64,000 bases of DNA from CAYRFF01 sp964423575. Its GTDB lineage: Bacteria; Bacteroidota; Bacteroidia; Chitinophagales; Saprospiraceae. Where the stretch lies: NCBI GenBank assembly GCA_964423575.1, contig CAYRFF010000005.1, forward strand, positions 32,114 through 96,113. The letters are read 5' to 3'. Position 1 is the stretch's first letter; the number at the start of each line of letters is the position of its first letter. Shown here in pieces: positions 53,942-62,764 of the stretch. The notes beneath the pieces were generated by a model. That model did not search any database and was not told where the DNA came from. It was given only the letters and a program-made list of their open reading frames with translations. The translations under genes and the position numbers were made by a program.

Positions 53942-54985
53942 TCAATCCATTGTTATCACAGTTCTCACTCCACCGGATTCATGGCGTTCCAATTTATCAA
54001 GGACCTCATTAATCATGCTTGCATCCAAGGGAACGGTTCTTGAAACTATGTGCGAGGTATCGAGTTTCCCAGCCTCAACAAATTCAATCAAACGGGGTAA
54101 TTCATGGAGGTTGTGATCATTGGAGCCGATGAGTTCCACTTCATTTCCGAGGATTTCCTTATAGGTGTTAATCAGGATGCTCTTATCGGAAAGTCCTACG
54201 AGTACCACTCTGCCCATGGGACCGACTGACTCAAGAGCCTGCTTCTGAGTAACAGGCAGTCCCACCATTTCAAGTGCGACATCCACTCCTCTTCCACCGG
54301 ATAAATTTTTGATTTCTTCGACCGGATTATGTTCTTTACTGTTTATTGATACAGCTCCATAACCTGAAGCTATATCCAATTTGCTATCATCGATATCGAC
54401 AATGTAAACTTCACTTGCTCCCAAGGCTATTGCAAGTTGAACTGCTGACTGTCCAAGGCCTCCTGCTCCGAAGACTGCAACCTTATCACCGGACTTGATT
54501 CTCGCTTTCAGTAAGGAATGATAAGCAGTCGCAGATGCACACATAAGTGTTGCTCCCGCTTCAAAGGATATCGACTCAGGCAACCGGATTGCATTCCGCG
54601 CAGGCACTGCAATATATTCTGCGTATCCACCGGGTAGATGATGGCCGATCATCTTGGCATCAGGACAGAACTGCTCATTTCCTGAAACACAATATTCACA
54701 GTTTTCACAGGTAACCAAGTAGTGTAATGCAACACGATCTCCTTCATTGACATTTATCACAGCAGAGCCTGTCTTTTCAACTATTCCTGCCACTTCATGT
54801 CCTAGTGTGTGTGGCAATTGCATCTTTGATGAAATTCCTGCCCGGTAATGTACGTCGGAATGACAGATTCCAGCCGCTTTGATTTTTACAAGTATATCAT
54901 TCTCACCTATGTCGGGAATAGAGATTTCCCGCATCTCCAGTGACTTCCCCGCTGTAATTAATTGGACTGCTTTCATCGTTTTCAT
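53942..54985 (-). CDS. Zinc-dependent alcohol dehydrogenase (MDR family)
   Basis: A 347-aa medium-chain dehydrogenase. Catalytic zinc: AAGICHSDVHYRAG near residue 39 and GHEVAGIVEK near 63. Structural zinc: TCENCEYCVSGNEQFC near 93. The nucleotide-binding GAGGLGQSAVQLA is near 174, followed by VDIDDSK indicating NAD. Alcohol/threonine/sorbitol dehydrogenase-like; not close to the 44366 enzyme. It converges with the DUF4412 gene. Confidence 0.9.
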   Translation of the reverse strand: MKTMKAVQLITAGKSLEMREISIPDIGENDILVKIKAAGICHSDVHYRAGISSKMQLPHTLGHEVAGIVEKTGSAVINVNEGDRVALHYLVTCENCEYCVSGNEQFCPDAKMIGHHLPGGYAEYIAVPARNAIRLPESISFEAGATLMCASATAYHSLLKARIKSGDKVAVFGAGGLGQSAVQLAIALGASEVYIVDIDDSKLDIASGYGAVSINSKEHNPVEEIKNLSGGRGVDVALEMVGLPVTQKQALESVGPMGRVVLVGLSDKSILINTYKEILGNEVELIGSNDHNLHELPRLIEFVEAGKLDTSHIVSRTVPLDASMINEVLDKLERHESGGVRTVITMD

Positions 54986-55096
54986 ATAACTGAGTTTAAC
55001 TGCGTATAGAACTCAGGTTGACGAAAATAGATTTGCCAACTTTTAGAAAGTTGGCAAATCTCACGCCTCAACTGGCAAATCTTATTTCCGGTAAAC

Positions 55097-55128
55097 AAAA
55101 AAGGCAGGACTTATATCCTGCCTTTTTT
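55097..55128 (-). terminator. Rho-independent terminator after the baeRF gene
   Basis: AAAAAAGGCAGGA and TCCTGCCTTTTTT form a 13-bp stem around CTTATA. It lies 25 bases after the stop of the baeRF-like gene (minus strand) and could act in both directions because of the flanking A and T runs. Confidence 0.9.
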
Positions 55129-55152
55129 AATTCTATCATTTGCGGAAGCTAA

Positions 55153-56235
55153 TTAATAGCGAGTAGTAAGTGCGATTTTATTGAAGTTCTCAAGGCTATC
55201 TTTCTCAACAAACACTACGTCGCCTCCATATTTCAAGTTGTATTCAATCATATCATCTACAATATCGTCATTGTCATACTTAGTAGAAATGTCTTCAGTT
55301 GTAATCGGCGTTAATTCGCCATCAACGTTGATCGTAGCAGGCTGATGATACCCTTCTTCGACAAAGATTGTCTTCCCTCTCCCCTCCTGAACTGCTGTCC
55401 AGATTTCATTAAGGTCTGCAAAGAAATTTCCAGCGCTAACTGCCTGCTTTAACTCAGCTATGCGCTCTCTATTTTTGGCAACTGTCATCTCTTTAATTGA
55501 AGGCCATACTTCCTTAACAAGATTGGAAGCAGATTCATCAGCGTTCTTTGACAATACATGCCCAAGAATTGTATACGGATAGTCGGCTATCTGCAGATAC
55601 TGGTGATAATTAGTCAAATCAGAATAAACTACAACCGGCAGTGGGTTATCAGCTCTTACTCTATTCACAGCTTTGTCAATGCGATTAAAGAACTCTTGCA
55701 TAAGATTGGTTACACGGGAAGCACTGGCAGCTTCCTGCTTAGTTGCGACTTGCAAAGTATTATCGGTAATCGGGAAAGTTTCTCTTTTCACTTCCTCTAT
55801 CACCTGGTCACTGCTTGCCTGAATAAGTCTGGCGCTGCCCCGGCTAAGAACCAGAACAAAATAATCTGAATCCATTTTCATAGCACGTACGATCGGGCGA
55901 GTTGCAAATGTATCATCGATAATTACGCGATCAGTCACTTCCATAGGCAGTCTTAAATACTCTTCCACATCATCATTTACAAAAAGCATAAGACCGCGAT
56001 CATTATGGCTATGATCAATTGAATCAGCGATTTTCTGCAACTTGGCAGTATATCTTGAAGCAACATCATTATCAAATTCACTCTGAAGGCGTTGATTAGC
56101 CTCAGCAATCAGGTTTTTAAGCTGGATGCCGTCTTTTTGGTTTTCCGGATGAGTTCTGTGTGTTGTCAAGATTAAACTCACACATACCGGAGCTTTTATA
56201 TTTATAAGTCTGTCTAAAATCTCTTTCTTGTTCAT
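55153..56235 (-). CDS. baeRF-family protein (archaeo-eukaryotic release factor-like, possible ribosome hibernation factor)
   Basis: A 360-aa protein of three domains resembling the bacterial aeRF1/Pelota-like family: an N-terminal domain with PVCVSLILTTHRTHPENQKD, a middle RNase H-like domain with FVLVLSRGSARLIQA (near residue 130), and a C-terminal L7Ae-like domain with RGKTIFVEEGYHQPA (near residue 290). This group (including the AOC03_06830/Balon lineage) includes factors that bind the ribosomal A site during hibernation. Whether this member does so is inferred. Its GGQ motif is absent, as in the family. Confidence 0.75.
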   Translation of the reverse strand: MNKKEILDRLINIKAPVCVSLILTTHRTHPENQKDGIQLKNLIAEANQRLQSEFDNDVASRYTAKLQKIADSIDHSHNDRGLMLFVNDDVEEYLRLPMEVTDRVIIDDTFATRPIVRAMKMDSDYFVLVLSRGSARLIQASSDQVIEEVKRETFPITDNTLQVATKQEAASASRVTNLMQEFFNRIDKAVNRVRADNPLPVVVYSDLTNYHQYLQIADYPYTILGHVLSKNADESASNLVKEVWPSIKEMTVAKNRERIAELKQAVSAGNFFADLNEIWTAVQEGRGKTIFVEEGYHQPATINVDGELTPITTEDISTKYDNDDIVDDMIEYNLKYGGDVVFVEKDSLENFNKIALTTRY

Positions 56236-56593
56236 AAAAGTGTTTTTAAGCTTTAAAATGGATTTTCTATTAAAACAATTGGTTTCTTCTCAGATTCCAC
56301 AACTTTAATAAGCTGAAATTTGCTTAAAAGTTCATCTTTTCTGAAAAGTTGTGCAAAGATAGAGTTTTATTCGATTGTAAGGAAATGAGCAGGAGTTTAA
56401 GTTCAGATTAATTTCTAAATATTTGTTCATCGACATGATTTTCTCTTAGCTTACGCAAATATGCAGCACTAAAGCTCACATTTGAATCTGACAGTTCACC
56501 TTTTCAGATTGTCTCTTATACAGACAAATCATTCATTTCATTAAGAAAAATATCAAAAATCCAATTACTTTGTCAGCAGCAAATACAACATGA
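56236..56593. other. Divergent intergenic region
   Basis: Holds the upstream regions of the baeRF gene and putP and one TTTGCGNAAGC copy (56449-56459, reverse). No gene or other repeat was seen. Confidence 0.4.
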
Positions 56594-58090
56594 ATGGATA
56601 TATATGAAATAATTGCTATCGGCCTCTATCTCCTGGTTATGCTTTTAATAGGCTTATACTCCTACCGCAAATCAACCAGCACTTCAGACGAATTCCTTAT
56701 CGGCGGTAGAAAGCTCGGACCGGTAGTCACGGCATTATCCGCCGGTGCTTCCGATATGAGCGGCTGGCTGTTGATGGGGCTTCCCGGAGCAATGTATTTT
56801 CTGGGAATTTCCAGTGCCTGGATTGCTATCGGTTTAACAATAGGCGCTTATCTCAACTATATCTTCATCGCGCCCAGACTACGCGTTTATACAGAAATAG
56901 CGCAGAACTCAATCACTCTACCCGTTTTCTTTGAAAATAGATATAAAGACAAAAATCATCTTTTAAAAATTACTGCAGCTATTTTCATCTTGATATTTTT
57001 CACTTTGTATACCTCCGCGGGCATGGTTGCCGGAGGAAAGCTCTTTGAATCTGCATTCAATATTGACTATAATATAGGTTTATGGATTACAAGTCTGGTA
57101 GTTGTCATATACACCTTCATGGGTGGTTTCCTGGCGGTGAGTCTGACGGATTCCATCCAGGGAACAATTATGTTCCTGGCATTACTTATCGTTCCTATCA
57201 TCGTGCTCACCCAGCTAGGCGGTCCGGGAGAAGCAATCACACTTATTGACAGTAAAGGACCTCAATATCTCGATATGTTGAAAGGCACAAGTACCATAGG
57301 AATACTTTCCTTACTAGCCTGGGGACTGGGATATTGTGGGCAACCACATATTATTGTCCGTTTCATGGCTATTAAAAACTATAAAGATATCCCCAAGGCA
57401 AGGCGCGTGGGTATGTCCTGGATGATTTTTTCAATTATAGGCGCGATGAGTATCGGTTTACTGGGAATTGCTTATCTGATGGAATATGATGCAGCAACAA
57501 TGGTTCTTTTTGATGGCTCAAGAAAGGAAGCAGAAACGATATTTATTTACTTTGCTCGCGTTCTCTTTCATCCCTTTGTCGGTGGCTTGCTACTCACTGC
57601 AATACTCGCTGCTGTAATGAGTACCATTTCTTCCCAGCTCCTCGTAACATCTAGCTCCATAACTGAAGATATTTACCGTTCACTTATAAAGCCAAAGGCC
57701 AGCACCAGAGAACTCCTGCTCAATAGCCGCCTGGCTGTTGTACTCGTTGCAGCAGTCGCATTTGTCCTTGCTATAAACCCGAGAGATAATATCTTGAACC
57801 TAGTTGGAAATGCCTGGGCGGGTTTTGGAGCGGCATTCGGACCATTAATTCTGCTAGCTTTATTGAACAGAAAAACCACCTGGCAGGGCGCGTTTGCAGG
57901 GATGCTGATCGGAGGCTTGACAGTGTTATTCTGGGTCTACCTCGACCATCCATTTAAGGAGTGGTATGAGTTGATTCCGGGATTCTTCCTCTCGCTTTTC
58001 GCAAATATTCTAGTTTCTGCTATAACCTATAAGCCTAATCCGGAGATTGAGGAGGAGTATGCGGAGATGGAGAGGGTGTTGAAGGGGTAA
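56594..58090 (+). CDS. putP: Sodium/proline symporter
   Basis: A 498-aa sodium:solute symporter with about 13 hydrophobic segments, matching PutP length. EFLIGGRKLGPVVTALSAGASDMSGWLLMGLPGA near residue 34 (recognised in parts: GGRKLGP, ALSAGASDMSGWLLMGLPG) is the PutP-specific TM2 region with the sodium and proline contacts. QPHIIVRFMAIK near 253 and MSTISSQLLVTSSSITEDIYR near 340 (second Na+ site serines) also fit. It imports proline. No putA is in the window. Confidence 0.93.
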   Translation: MDIYEIIAIGLYLLVMLLIGLYSYRKSTSTSDEFLIGGRKLGPVVTALSAGASDMSGWLLMGLPGAMYFLGISSAWIAIGLTIGAYLNYIFIAPRLRVYTEIAQNSITLPVFFENRYKDKNHLLKITAAIFILIFFTLYTSAGMVAGGKLFESAFNIDYNIGLWITSLVVVIYTFMGGFLAVSLTDSIQGTIMFLALLIVPIIVLTQLGGPGEAITLIDSKGPQYLDMLKGTSTIGILSLLAWGLGYCGQPHIIVRFMAIKNYKDIPKARRVGMSWMIFSIIGAMSIGLLGIAYLMEYDAATMVLFDGSRKEAETIFIYFARVLFHPFVGGLLLTAILAAVMSTISSQLLVTSSSITEDIYRSLIKPKASTRELLLNSRLAVVLVAAVAFVLAINPRDNILNLVGNAWAGFGAAFGPLILLALLNRKTTWQGAFAGMLIGGLTVLFWVYLDHPFKEWYELIPGFFLSLFANILVSAITYKPNPEIEEEYAEMERVLKG

Positions 58091-58254
58091 TAAAGTAAGT
58101 TCTCACTTTTACTTATGCGTACCTTATATAAGCAGCACTTATACATTCTCTTACGTTAATACAATACAGCAGAGGATATAGAATGGAACAATTATCTTTC
58201 AGTGGTTTCTCTAGCTGTTACAGAACTGATTTATTATATAAAACACATTTTCTT

Positions 58255-59745
58255 ATGCACAGCCATAATTATCTTTTCTTTAAAGTTCTTTTCATAGTAC
58301 TTATTAGTTTATGGAGTACAGATTCTATTTTCTCGCAAAGGCCCTTTATAACCATCTGGAATTCCGCGGAGGAAGGGCTCGGCGACAGTACTCAAATAGT
58401 TATTCCGGGACAAGGAGATTATACTTATACATGGAGCCACGTAGAAAATGAGGAAATAAACGGAACAGGATATGGCAGTGACACAACAACTATCACATTC
58501 CCTGAACCGGGAAGATATAGTTTAAGCATCACACCCGACTATACTAATCAGAATCCTTTTCATCGGATTCAATTTGAAGCTGATAAGCAACATCCAAGAT
58601 ATGTAAGTTATCCTAATGCAAAGCTCAGTGAAATTGCTCAGTGGGGAGATATCCCGTGGAGTTCATTCAGTCACGCATTTCATGGCTGCGAAAGACTTGG
58701 AAAGATTACCGCTGAAGATGTTCCGGACCTTAGCCGAGTAAAGAATATGTCTGCAATTTTTGCTTCATGTGGAAGCTTATATATTTATAATCAATTGAAT
58801 GCCTGGGATATGAGTAATGTCGAGGATATTTCCTATATGTTCTGCAACATAATTCCCTTTAATGTATATATAGGTGACTGGGACGTAAGCAGTGTGAAAA
58901 ACATGGAGGGGTTATTCCTTGGAGCATTTTTATTTAATCAAGATATAGGCAACTGGGATGTAAGTAATGTTGAGAATATGGAAGCTACCTTTGGTGTAGC
59001 AGGATCCTTTAATCAGGATCTCACCCACTGGGATGTGAGTAATGTAAAAAGTATGGCGTTTCTCTTTGAAGGTGCTACGTATTTCTTTGGCGATATTTCC
59101 ACTTGGGACGTAAGCAGTGTAGAAGATATGACGTTCATGTTTAAAGAATCCGGATCAGTCAGCGATATCAGTAATTGGGATGTGGGGAATGTTAAATATA
59201 TGGCAAATATTTTCTACCGAGCTCGTAATATTAATCAAGACTTAGGGAAATGGAATTTAAGTAGTTTACAACATTCCACTAGAAGTTATAATGATTTTTC
59301 ATTCGATGGTTCAGGCATGGATTGTAAAAATTATAGTAAAACAATTCAAGGATGGGCAGATAATCCCAACACTCCAGGCAAAATAGTAATTCACGGCGGA
59401 GAATACAGTCGGGACATCTCCTATTATAGAGACTATCTTATTTATCTCAAAGGATGGGAATTTGAGTACGATAGAGAAGGTGATTGTTCCATTACTGTGT
59501 CTGTAAAAGATGTTTCTTCGGACGATTTTAACATTTATCCAAACCCTGTTCAAGATTATCTTTTTATTGAGAATCCAGAAAGAATTATAGATCTCCATCT
59601 GATAGACGTTCAAGGAAGAAATGTTTTAAATCAAATAACAAGGAAAGACCAAATTGATTTATCTGCTTTACCGCAAGGTTTATATTTCCTTAGTTTAGTC
59701 ATGGATAACGGAAAAGTTATCGCGAAGAAAGTTTTAAAAAACTGA
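58255..59745 (+). CDS. BspA-like repeat surface protein with T9SS sorting domain
   Basis: A 496-aa exported protein; I use ATG 58255, which gives the signal HSHNYLFFKVLFIVLISLW, whereas the frame from 58183 adds 24 residues. The middle contains six to seven repeats of about 25 residues with WDVSSVxxMxxMF and NQDIGN (BspA/DUF285-type leucine-rich repeat). The last 75 residues, NIYPNPVQDYLFIENPE to GLYFLSLVMDNGKVIAKK, form a type A T9SS C-terminal domain. Likely a surface protein that mediates attachment. The repeat region may vary in copy number. Confidence 0.9.
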   Translation: MHSHNYLFFKVLFIVLISLWSTDSIFSQRPFITIWNSAEEGLGDSTQIVIPGQGDYTYTWSHVENEEINGTGYGSDTTTITFPEPGRYSLSITPDYTNQNPFHRIQFEADKQHPRYVSYPNAKLSEIAQWGDIPWSSFSHAFHGCERLGKITAEDVPDLSRVKNMSAIFASCGSLYIYNQLNAWDMSNVEDISYMFCNIIPFNVYIGDWDVSSVKNMEGLFLGAFLFNQDIGNWDVSNVENMEATFGVAGSFNQDLTHWDVSNVKSMAFLFEGATYFFGDISTWDVSSVEDMTFMFKESGSVSDISNWDVGNVKYMANIFYRARNINQDLGKWNLSSLQHSTRSYNDFSFDGSGMDCKNYSKTIQGWADNPNTPGKIVIHGGEYSRDISYYRDYLIYLKGWEFEYDREGDCSITVSVKDVSSDDFNIYPNPVQDYLFIENPERIIDLHLIDVQGRNVLNQITRKDQIDLSALPQGLYFLSLVMDNGKVIAKKVLKN

Positions 59746-59988
59746 AGCTACTGAGCATTATTTCCAGTGATTGTGCCATAAACCTACTTCCTTAAAGCTT
59801 TATCGGAATTTTTCTGACACTGAAAAGATAAAGATGACTGAAAGACAAAAACCTTTCTTTATTCTACCTTGTTTTTTATCTTGAAAACAGTTTAACATTT
59901 GACCTAAGTCTAAACGGCAATATTTCACTATCTAATGCCGCTATCAAGTCTTAAACTTATTCATTTTCTCATCATTAAAATAAACATC

Positions 59989-60426
59989 ATGAAACGAATC
60001 GACATCTTTAAAGAGTCCCCCGCAGCATTAAAAGCTATGATTGGGCTGGAAAAATATATAGACAAAAGCGGCTTGGATAGAAGCTTGTACGAGCTGATTA
60101 AAATGCGTGCTTCACAGATTAACGGCTGTCATTACTGCATTAACATGCACTCACGCGATGCTATGGCAGCAGGTGAAACTGCACAACGACTATTCTTACT
60201 GGATGCCTGGTGGGAAGTGGATTTATTTACTGAGAAAGAAAAAGCTGCATTGGCACTGACGGATGCAATGACGAATATCGCATATACCAAAGGAATTCCC
60301 GATGATATTTATAATGAAGCGGCTAAGCACCTGACAACGGAAGAGCTGAGTGCTGTTATTATCGGTATCGTTGCTATTAATGGCTGGAATCGGATTGCAA
60401 TTGTGACGGAAATGCCGTTAGATTAA
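59989..60426 (+). CDS. Carboxymuconolactone decarboxylase family protein (AhpD-like)
   Basis: A 145-aa AhpD-like protein. ATG 59989 (MKRIDIFKESPAALKAM) is the family-like start; the frame to 59935 is longer by 18 residues. The redox motif is QINGCHYCINMHSRDA near residue 44 (CxxC and His), followed by the ERLFLLDAWWE-type helix (read as TAQRLFLLDAWWEV) and TEKEKAALALTDAMT. A second family member is at 11059. Not in an operon; a tRNA gene follows. Confidence 0.9.
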   Translation: MKRIDIFKESPAALKAMIGLEKYIDKSGLDRSLYELIKMRASQINGCHYCINMHSRDAMAAGETAQRLFLLDAWWEVDLFTEKEKAALALTDAMTNIAYTKGIPDDIYNEAAKHLTTEELSAVIIGIVAINGWNRIAIVTEMPLD

Positions 60427-60469
60427 GTTGTATATTCCCTGACTCTTTAATAGATTTGAATATCGATTT

Positions 60470-60553
60470 GCCCGGATGGCGGAATTGGCAGACGCGCTGC
60501 ATTCAGGTTGCAGTACTCGCAAGGGTGTGAAGGTTCGAGTCCTTTTCCGGGCA
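60470..60553 (+). tRNA. tRNA-Leu (anticodon CAG)
   Basis: A full cloverleaf is drawn from sequence: acceptor GCCCGGA with TCCGGGC, D-arm with GGCAGACG, anticodon stem CTGCA/TGCAG around loop TTCAGGT (anticodon CAG, reads CTG), long variable arm TACTCGCAAGGGTGT, T-arm GAAGG-TTCGAGT-CCTTT, discriminator A. CCA is not encoded. The long variable arm and anticodon agree with class II leucine tRNA. Accessory DNA follows on its 3' side. Confidence 0.95.
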
Positions 60554-60595
60554 CTTAAAGGTGGTGGGATATTCTACTACCAAAACACATCGAAT

Positions 60596-60895
60596 TCATC
60601 GATCCATCGATGATTGCCGGAAGGATCTGAAATTGATAATTATTATTTATTTTTCAGCCTTCATAGCTTGATTTACGATATAATTATTTTCATCTACTCT
60701 ACCAATTCTCATTCTTGGATGCTTAATGGATTGCGGGAATAAATCGGGATGTCGCTTTACATGACTGCTGAATTCTTGAATATTCTTTTCAAGTTTTAGA
60801 ATCTCTTTATCTGTCCACTTTTCCTCAATATACTTTAAGGTCCTATGTAGGCCCTTAGTAGCTTGCTCAGTCCATACAATTCTTATTTCTTCCAC
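60596..60895 (-). pseudogene. RelE/ParE-type toxin gene with premature stop
   Basis: A GTG-started (60895) 82-aa frame has the ParE-like beginning IRIVWTEQATKGLHRTLKYI and RIGRVDENNYIVNQ near the end. A TAA (60647) ends it; the same frame continues with IIIINFRSFRQSSMDR to a TGA at 60596, which is the normal C-terminal strand and tail of the family. So one nonsense codon has removed the last 16 residues, where several catalytic or ribosome-contacting residues of RelE/ParE proteins lie. The start overlaps the antitoxin stop by 13 bases. Confidence 0.75.
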
Positions 60896-61070
60896 TTGTT
60901 AAAGCTTTCCATTACTTTATCATGCTCAATAAGCTTTCCGGACTCAGCTTCCTTTATGCCTGTCTCAATTTCTTGTTTCTCTTCTTCGCTTAATTGATCC
61001 CACCAATCAAGTTGATCTTCTGTCAACAATGCTTTTATCTTCATAAGAAGCTCTGCCTTATCAGTATTTA
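60883..61070 (-). pseudogene. Antitoxin C-terminal part, cut by the IS
   Basis: The frame from the IS junction encodes LNTDKAELLMKIKALLTEDQ followed by LDWWDQLSEEEKQEIETGIK and a helical tail ending FNKWKK. An internal ATG (61044) would give a 53-aa product keeping the toxin-binding half. Joined to 62533-62581, with one copy of the TATTTA duplication removed, it restores a 76-aa RelB-like antitoxin frame. Confidence 0.8.
61065..61070 (+). repeat. Target-site duplication TATTTA, left
   Basis: TATTTA is repeated at 62533-62538, just outside both IS ends. Removing one copy and the IS restores the antitoxin frame. Confidence 0.75.
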
Positions 61071-62532
61071 GTCGCTCCTAAATAACGCCTTAATGGATTG
61101 TTTATCAACGTATTATGTTGATAACTTTAGGTATTTTTATAGTTTAAATTGCAAGGAATGTTGTAACTTTATAACAAAAGCTTGCAATAATGGTGGGAAA
61201 ATTAGACAAATCAGGGCAACAAGATTTATTTCGCCCAATGCTGACAGATTTTATTGATAAGGACCATAAATTGGTTCTTCTTGCGGATAAAATTGATTGG
61301 AATTATTTCGAGGAAGAGTTTTCCACATATTACTCAGATGTTGGACGGTCATCGCATCCGATACGCTTTATGGTTGGGTGTTTAATTTTAAAACGGCTTG
61401 AGAATTTAGGCGATGAAACTTTAGCAGAAGCATGGATAATGAATCCTTACATGCAATATTTTTGTGGAATGGTTTTTTTCGAGCATGAGTTCCCCTGTGA
61501 TCCAAGTAATTTTGTCCACTTCCGTAAACGTATTGGAGAGAAAGGAATAGAAAAGATTTTTGTTTATTCTGTTCATATGCATGGTAAGCTTGGCCAAGAA
61601 CAACAAGCATTATCCGATACAACGGTCCAAGAAAATGATATCACATTCCCAACCGATGCAAAACTAGCGAAAAAGATTATTGATAAATGTAACAAAATAG
61701 CAGATCGAGAAAAGGTAGAACAAAGACAGACTTATGTCCGTGTTTCAAGCCAGTTATTGAGAGATACTCATAATAGAAAACATCCGAGACGGGCAAAGAA
61801 AGCTAGGAAAGCAGATAAGAAATTAAAAACCATTGCGGGGCGTCTTATAAGAGAGCTAGAGAGAAAATTAGTTCCCGAATCATTAGAATCTTACAAATCT
61901 GAATTAGCACTCTATAGACGTGTATTGGAGCAGAAACGCAAGGATAAGGATAAAATCTATAGTCTTCACAAACCTTTTACAAGTTGCATAGCTAAAGGGA
62001 AAGCCCACAAGCAGTATGAGTTTGGTAATAAAGTTGGGCTACTGGTAAGCTACAAAACACTTATCATCACTGCCATCAAATCTTTTGAAGGAAATCCGCA
62101 TGACAGTAAAACTATAGAACCATTATTAACCCAAGCCGAACGAAACGGTTTACAAGTTCCAAAGGAAGTTATTTACGACCGGGGAGGTCGAGGGCAACAG
62201 CAAATTGGTGAGACGAAAATATCTACTCCTGATAATCGTCGATTGAAAAGGGACACAGAATATCAAAGGCGAAAGAAACGAAAGAAATTTAGACGACGAG
62301 CAGCAATAGAGCCGGTTATTGGCCACCTAAAAACAGACTTTAGGATGGGACAAAACTATCTACACGGTATCGATTCCCCTCAAATCAATGCATTCTTAGC
62401 AGCTGCGGGATGGAATTTTAAGAAAATGATGAATCAACTTGAAAAAGAGATTCATTTTTTCTTAAAATCTATATTTGGTTTTGCTTATTGGTTAAACCCG
62501 AGTAGAGTAATAATGAATTCTTAAGGAACGAC
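61071..62532 (+). mobile_element. Insertion sequence (IS5-like, 1462 bp) with terminal inverted repeats
   Basis: Inverted ends GTCGCTCCTAAATAA (61071-61085) and the reverse complement GTCGTTCCTTAAGAA (62518-62532) match at 12 of 15 positions. A 6-bp direct repeat flanks the element. A single intact transposase frame fills it and its stop lies in the right inverted repeat. No other copy is in the window. Confidence 0.85.
61190..62524 (+). CDS. IS5-like DDE transposase
   Basis: A 444-aa transposase, apparently full length. The N-terminal DUF772-like domain is RSSHPIRFMVGCLILKRLEN near residue 54 with ETLAEAWIMNPYMQYFCGM. The DDE residues are probable in ALSDTTVQEND near 139 (first Asp), EVIYDRGGRGQQQIG near 324 (second Asp) and RRAAIEPVIGHLKTDFRMGQ near 371 (Glu). 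It has no frameshift or stop. Promoter-like TAACTTTA lies at 61165, so the element may still be active. Confidence 0.92.
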   Translation: MVGKLDKSGQQDLFRPMLTDFIDKDHKLVLLADKIDWNYFEEEFSTYYSDVGRSSHPIRFMVGCLILKRLENLGDETLAEAWIMNPYMQYFCGMVFFEHEFPCDPSNFVHFRKRIGEKGIEKIFVYSVHMHGKLGQEQQALSDTTVQENDITFPTDAKLAKKIIDKCNKIADREKVEQRQTYVRVSSQLLRDTHNRKHPRRAKKARKADKKLKTIAGRLIRELERKLVPESLESYKSELALYRRVLEQKRKDKDKIYSLHKPFTSCIAKGKAHKQYEFGNKVGLLVSYKTLIITAIKSFEGNPHDSKTIEPLLTQAERNGLQVPKEVIYDRGGRGQQQIGETKISTPDNRRLKRDTEYQRRKKRKKFRRRAAIEPVIGHLKTDFRMGQNYLHGIDSPQINAFLAAAGWNFKKMMNQLEKEIHFFLKSIFGFAYWLNPSRVIMNS

Positions 62533-62581
62533 TATTTAGTATGAGTTGAAGTATTTCCAGCTTCTCTGCCTCTAAATTCAT
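62533..62581 (-). pseudogene. Antitoxin N-terminal part, cut off by the IS
   Basis: ATG at 62581 (minus) reads MNLEAEKLEILQLILN into the IS junction. This matches the N-terminus of small RelB-like antitoxins and, once the IS and one TATTTA are removed, runs in frame into the C-terminal part at 61064. Its own promoter (62582-62764) now faces into the IS. Confidence 0.75.
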
Positions 62582-62764
62582 AAACGTAGTTTTGCACAAT
62601 TTACGACTATTTTAATAATAACGAGTAACAAGCGCCTGTCAGCGTTCAGAAAACTAGTAGGAAGTTTATACATCAGTAAAGCTTCACACTCTTCCTATTT
62701 AAAATATTAGGCTATAAAGGCAAAGTGCGATACTACTCCAACTTTAAAAAACAAATCTTTTTAC

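Noticed and set aside
56594..58090. A proline catabolism operon
   Set aside because: putP is followed by an unrelated surface protein gene and no putA or P5C dehydrogenase of that type is adjacent.
60470..60553. attL/attR-type duplication of the tRNA end
   Set aside because: No second copy of the tRNA 3' half is present in the window.
61044..61190. A small regulatory RNA at the IS left end
   Set aside because: The 105 bases before the transposase start are explained by the inverted repeat and a promoter-like box; nothing else supports an RNA gene.
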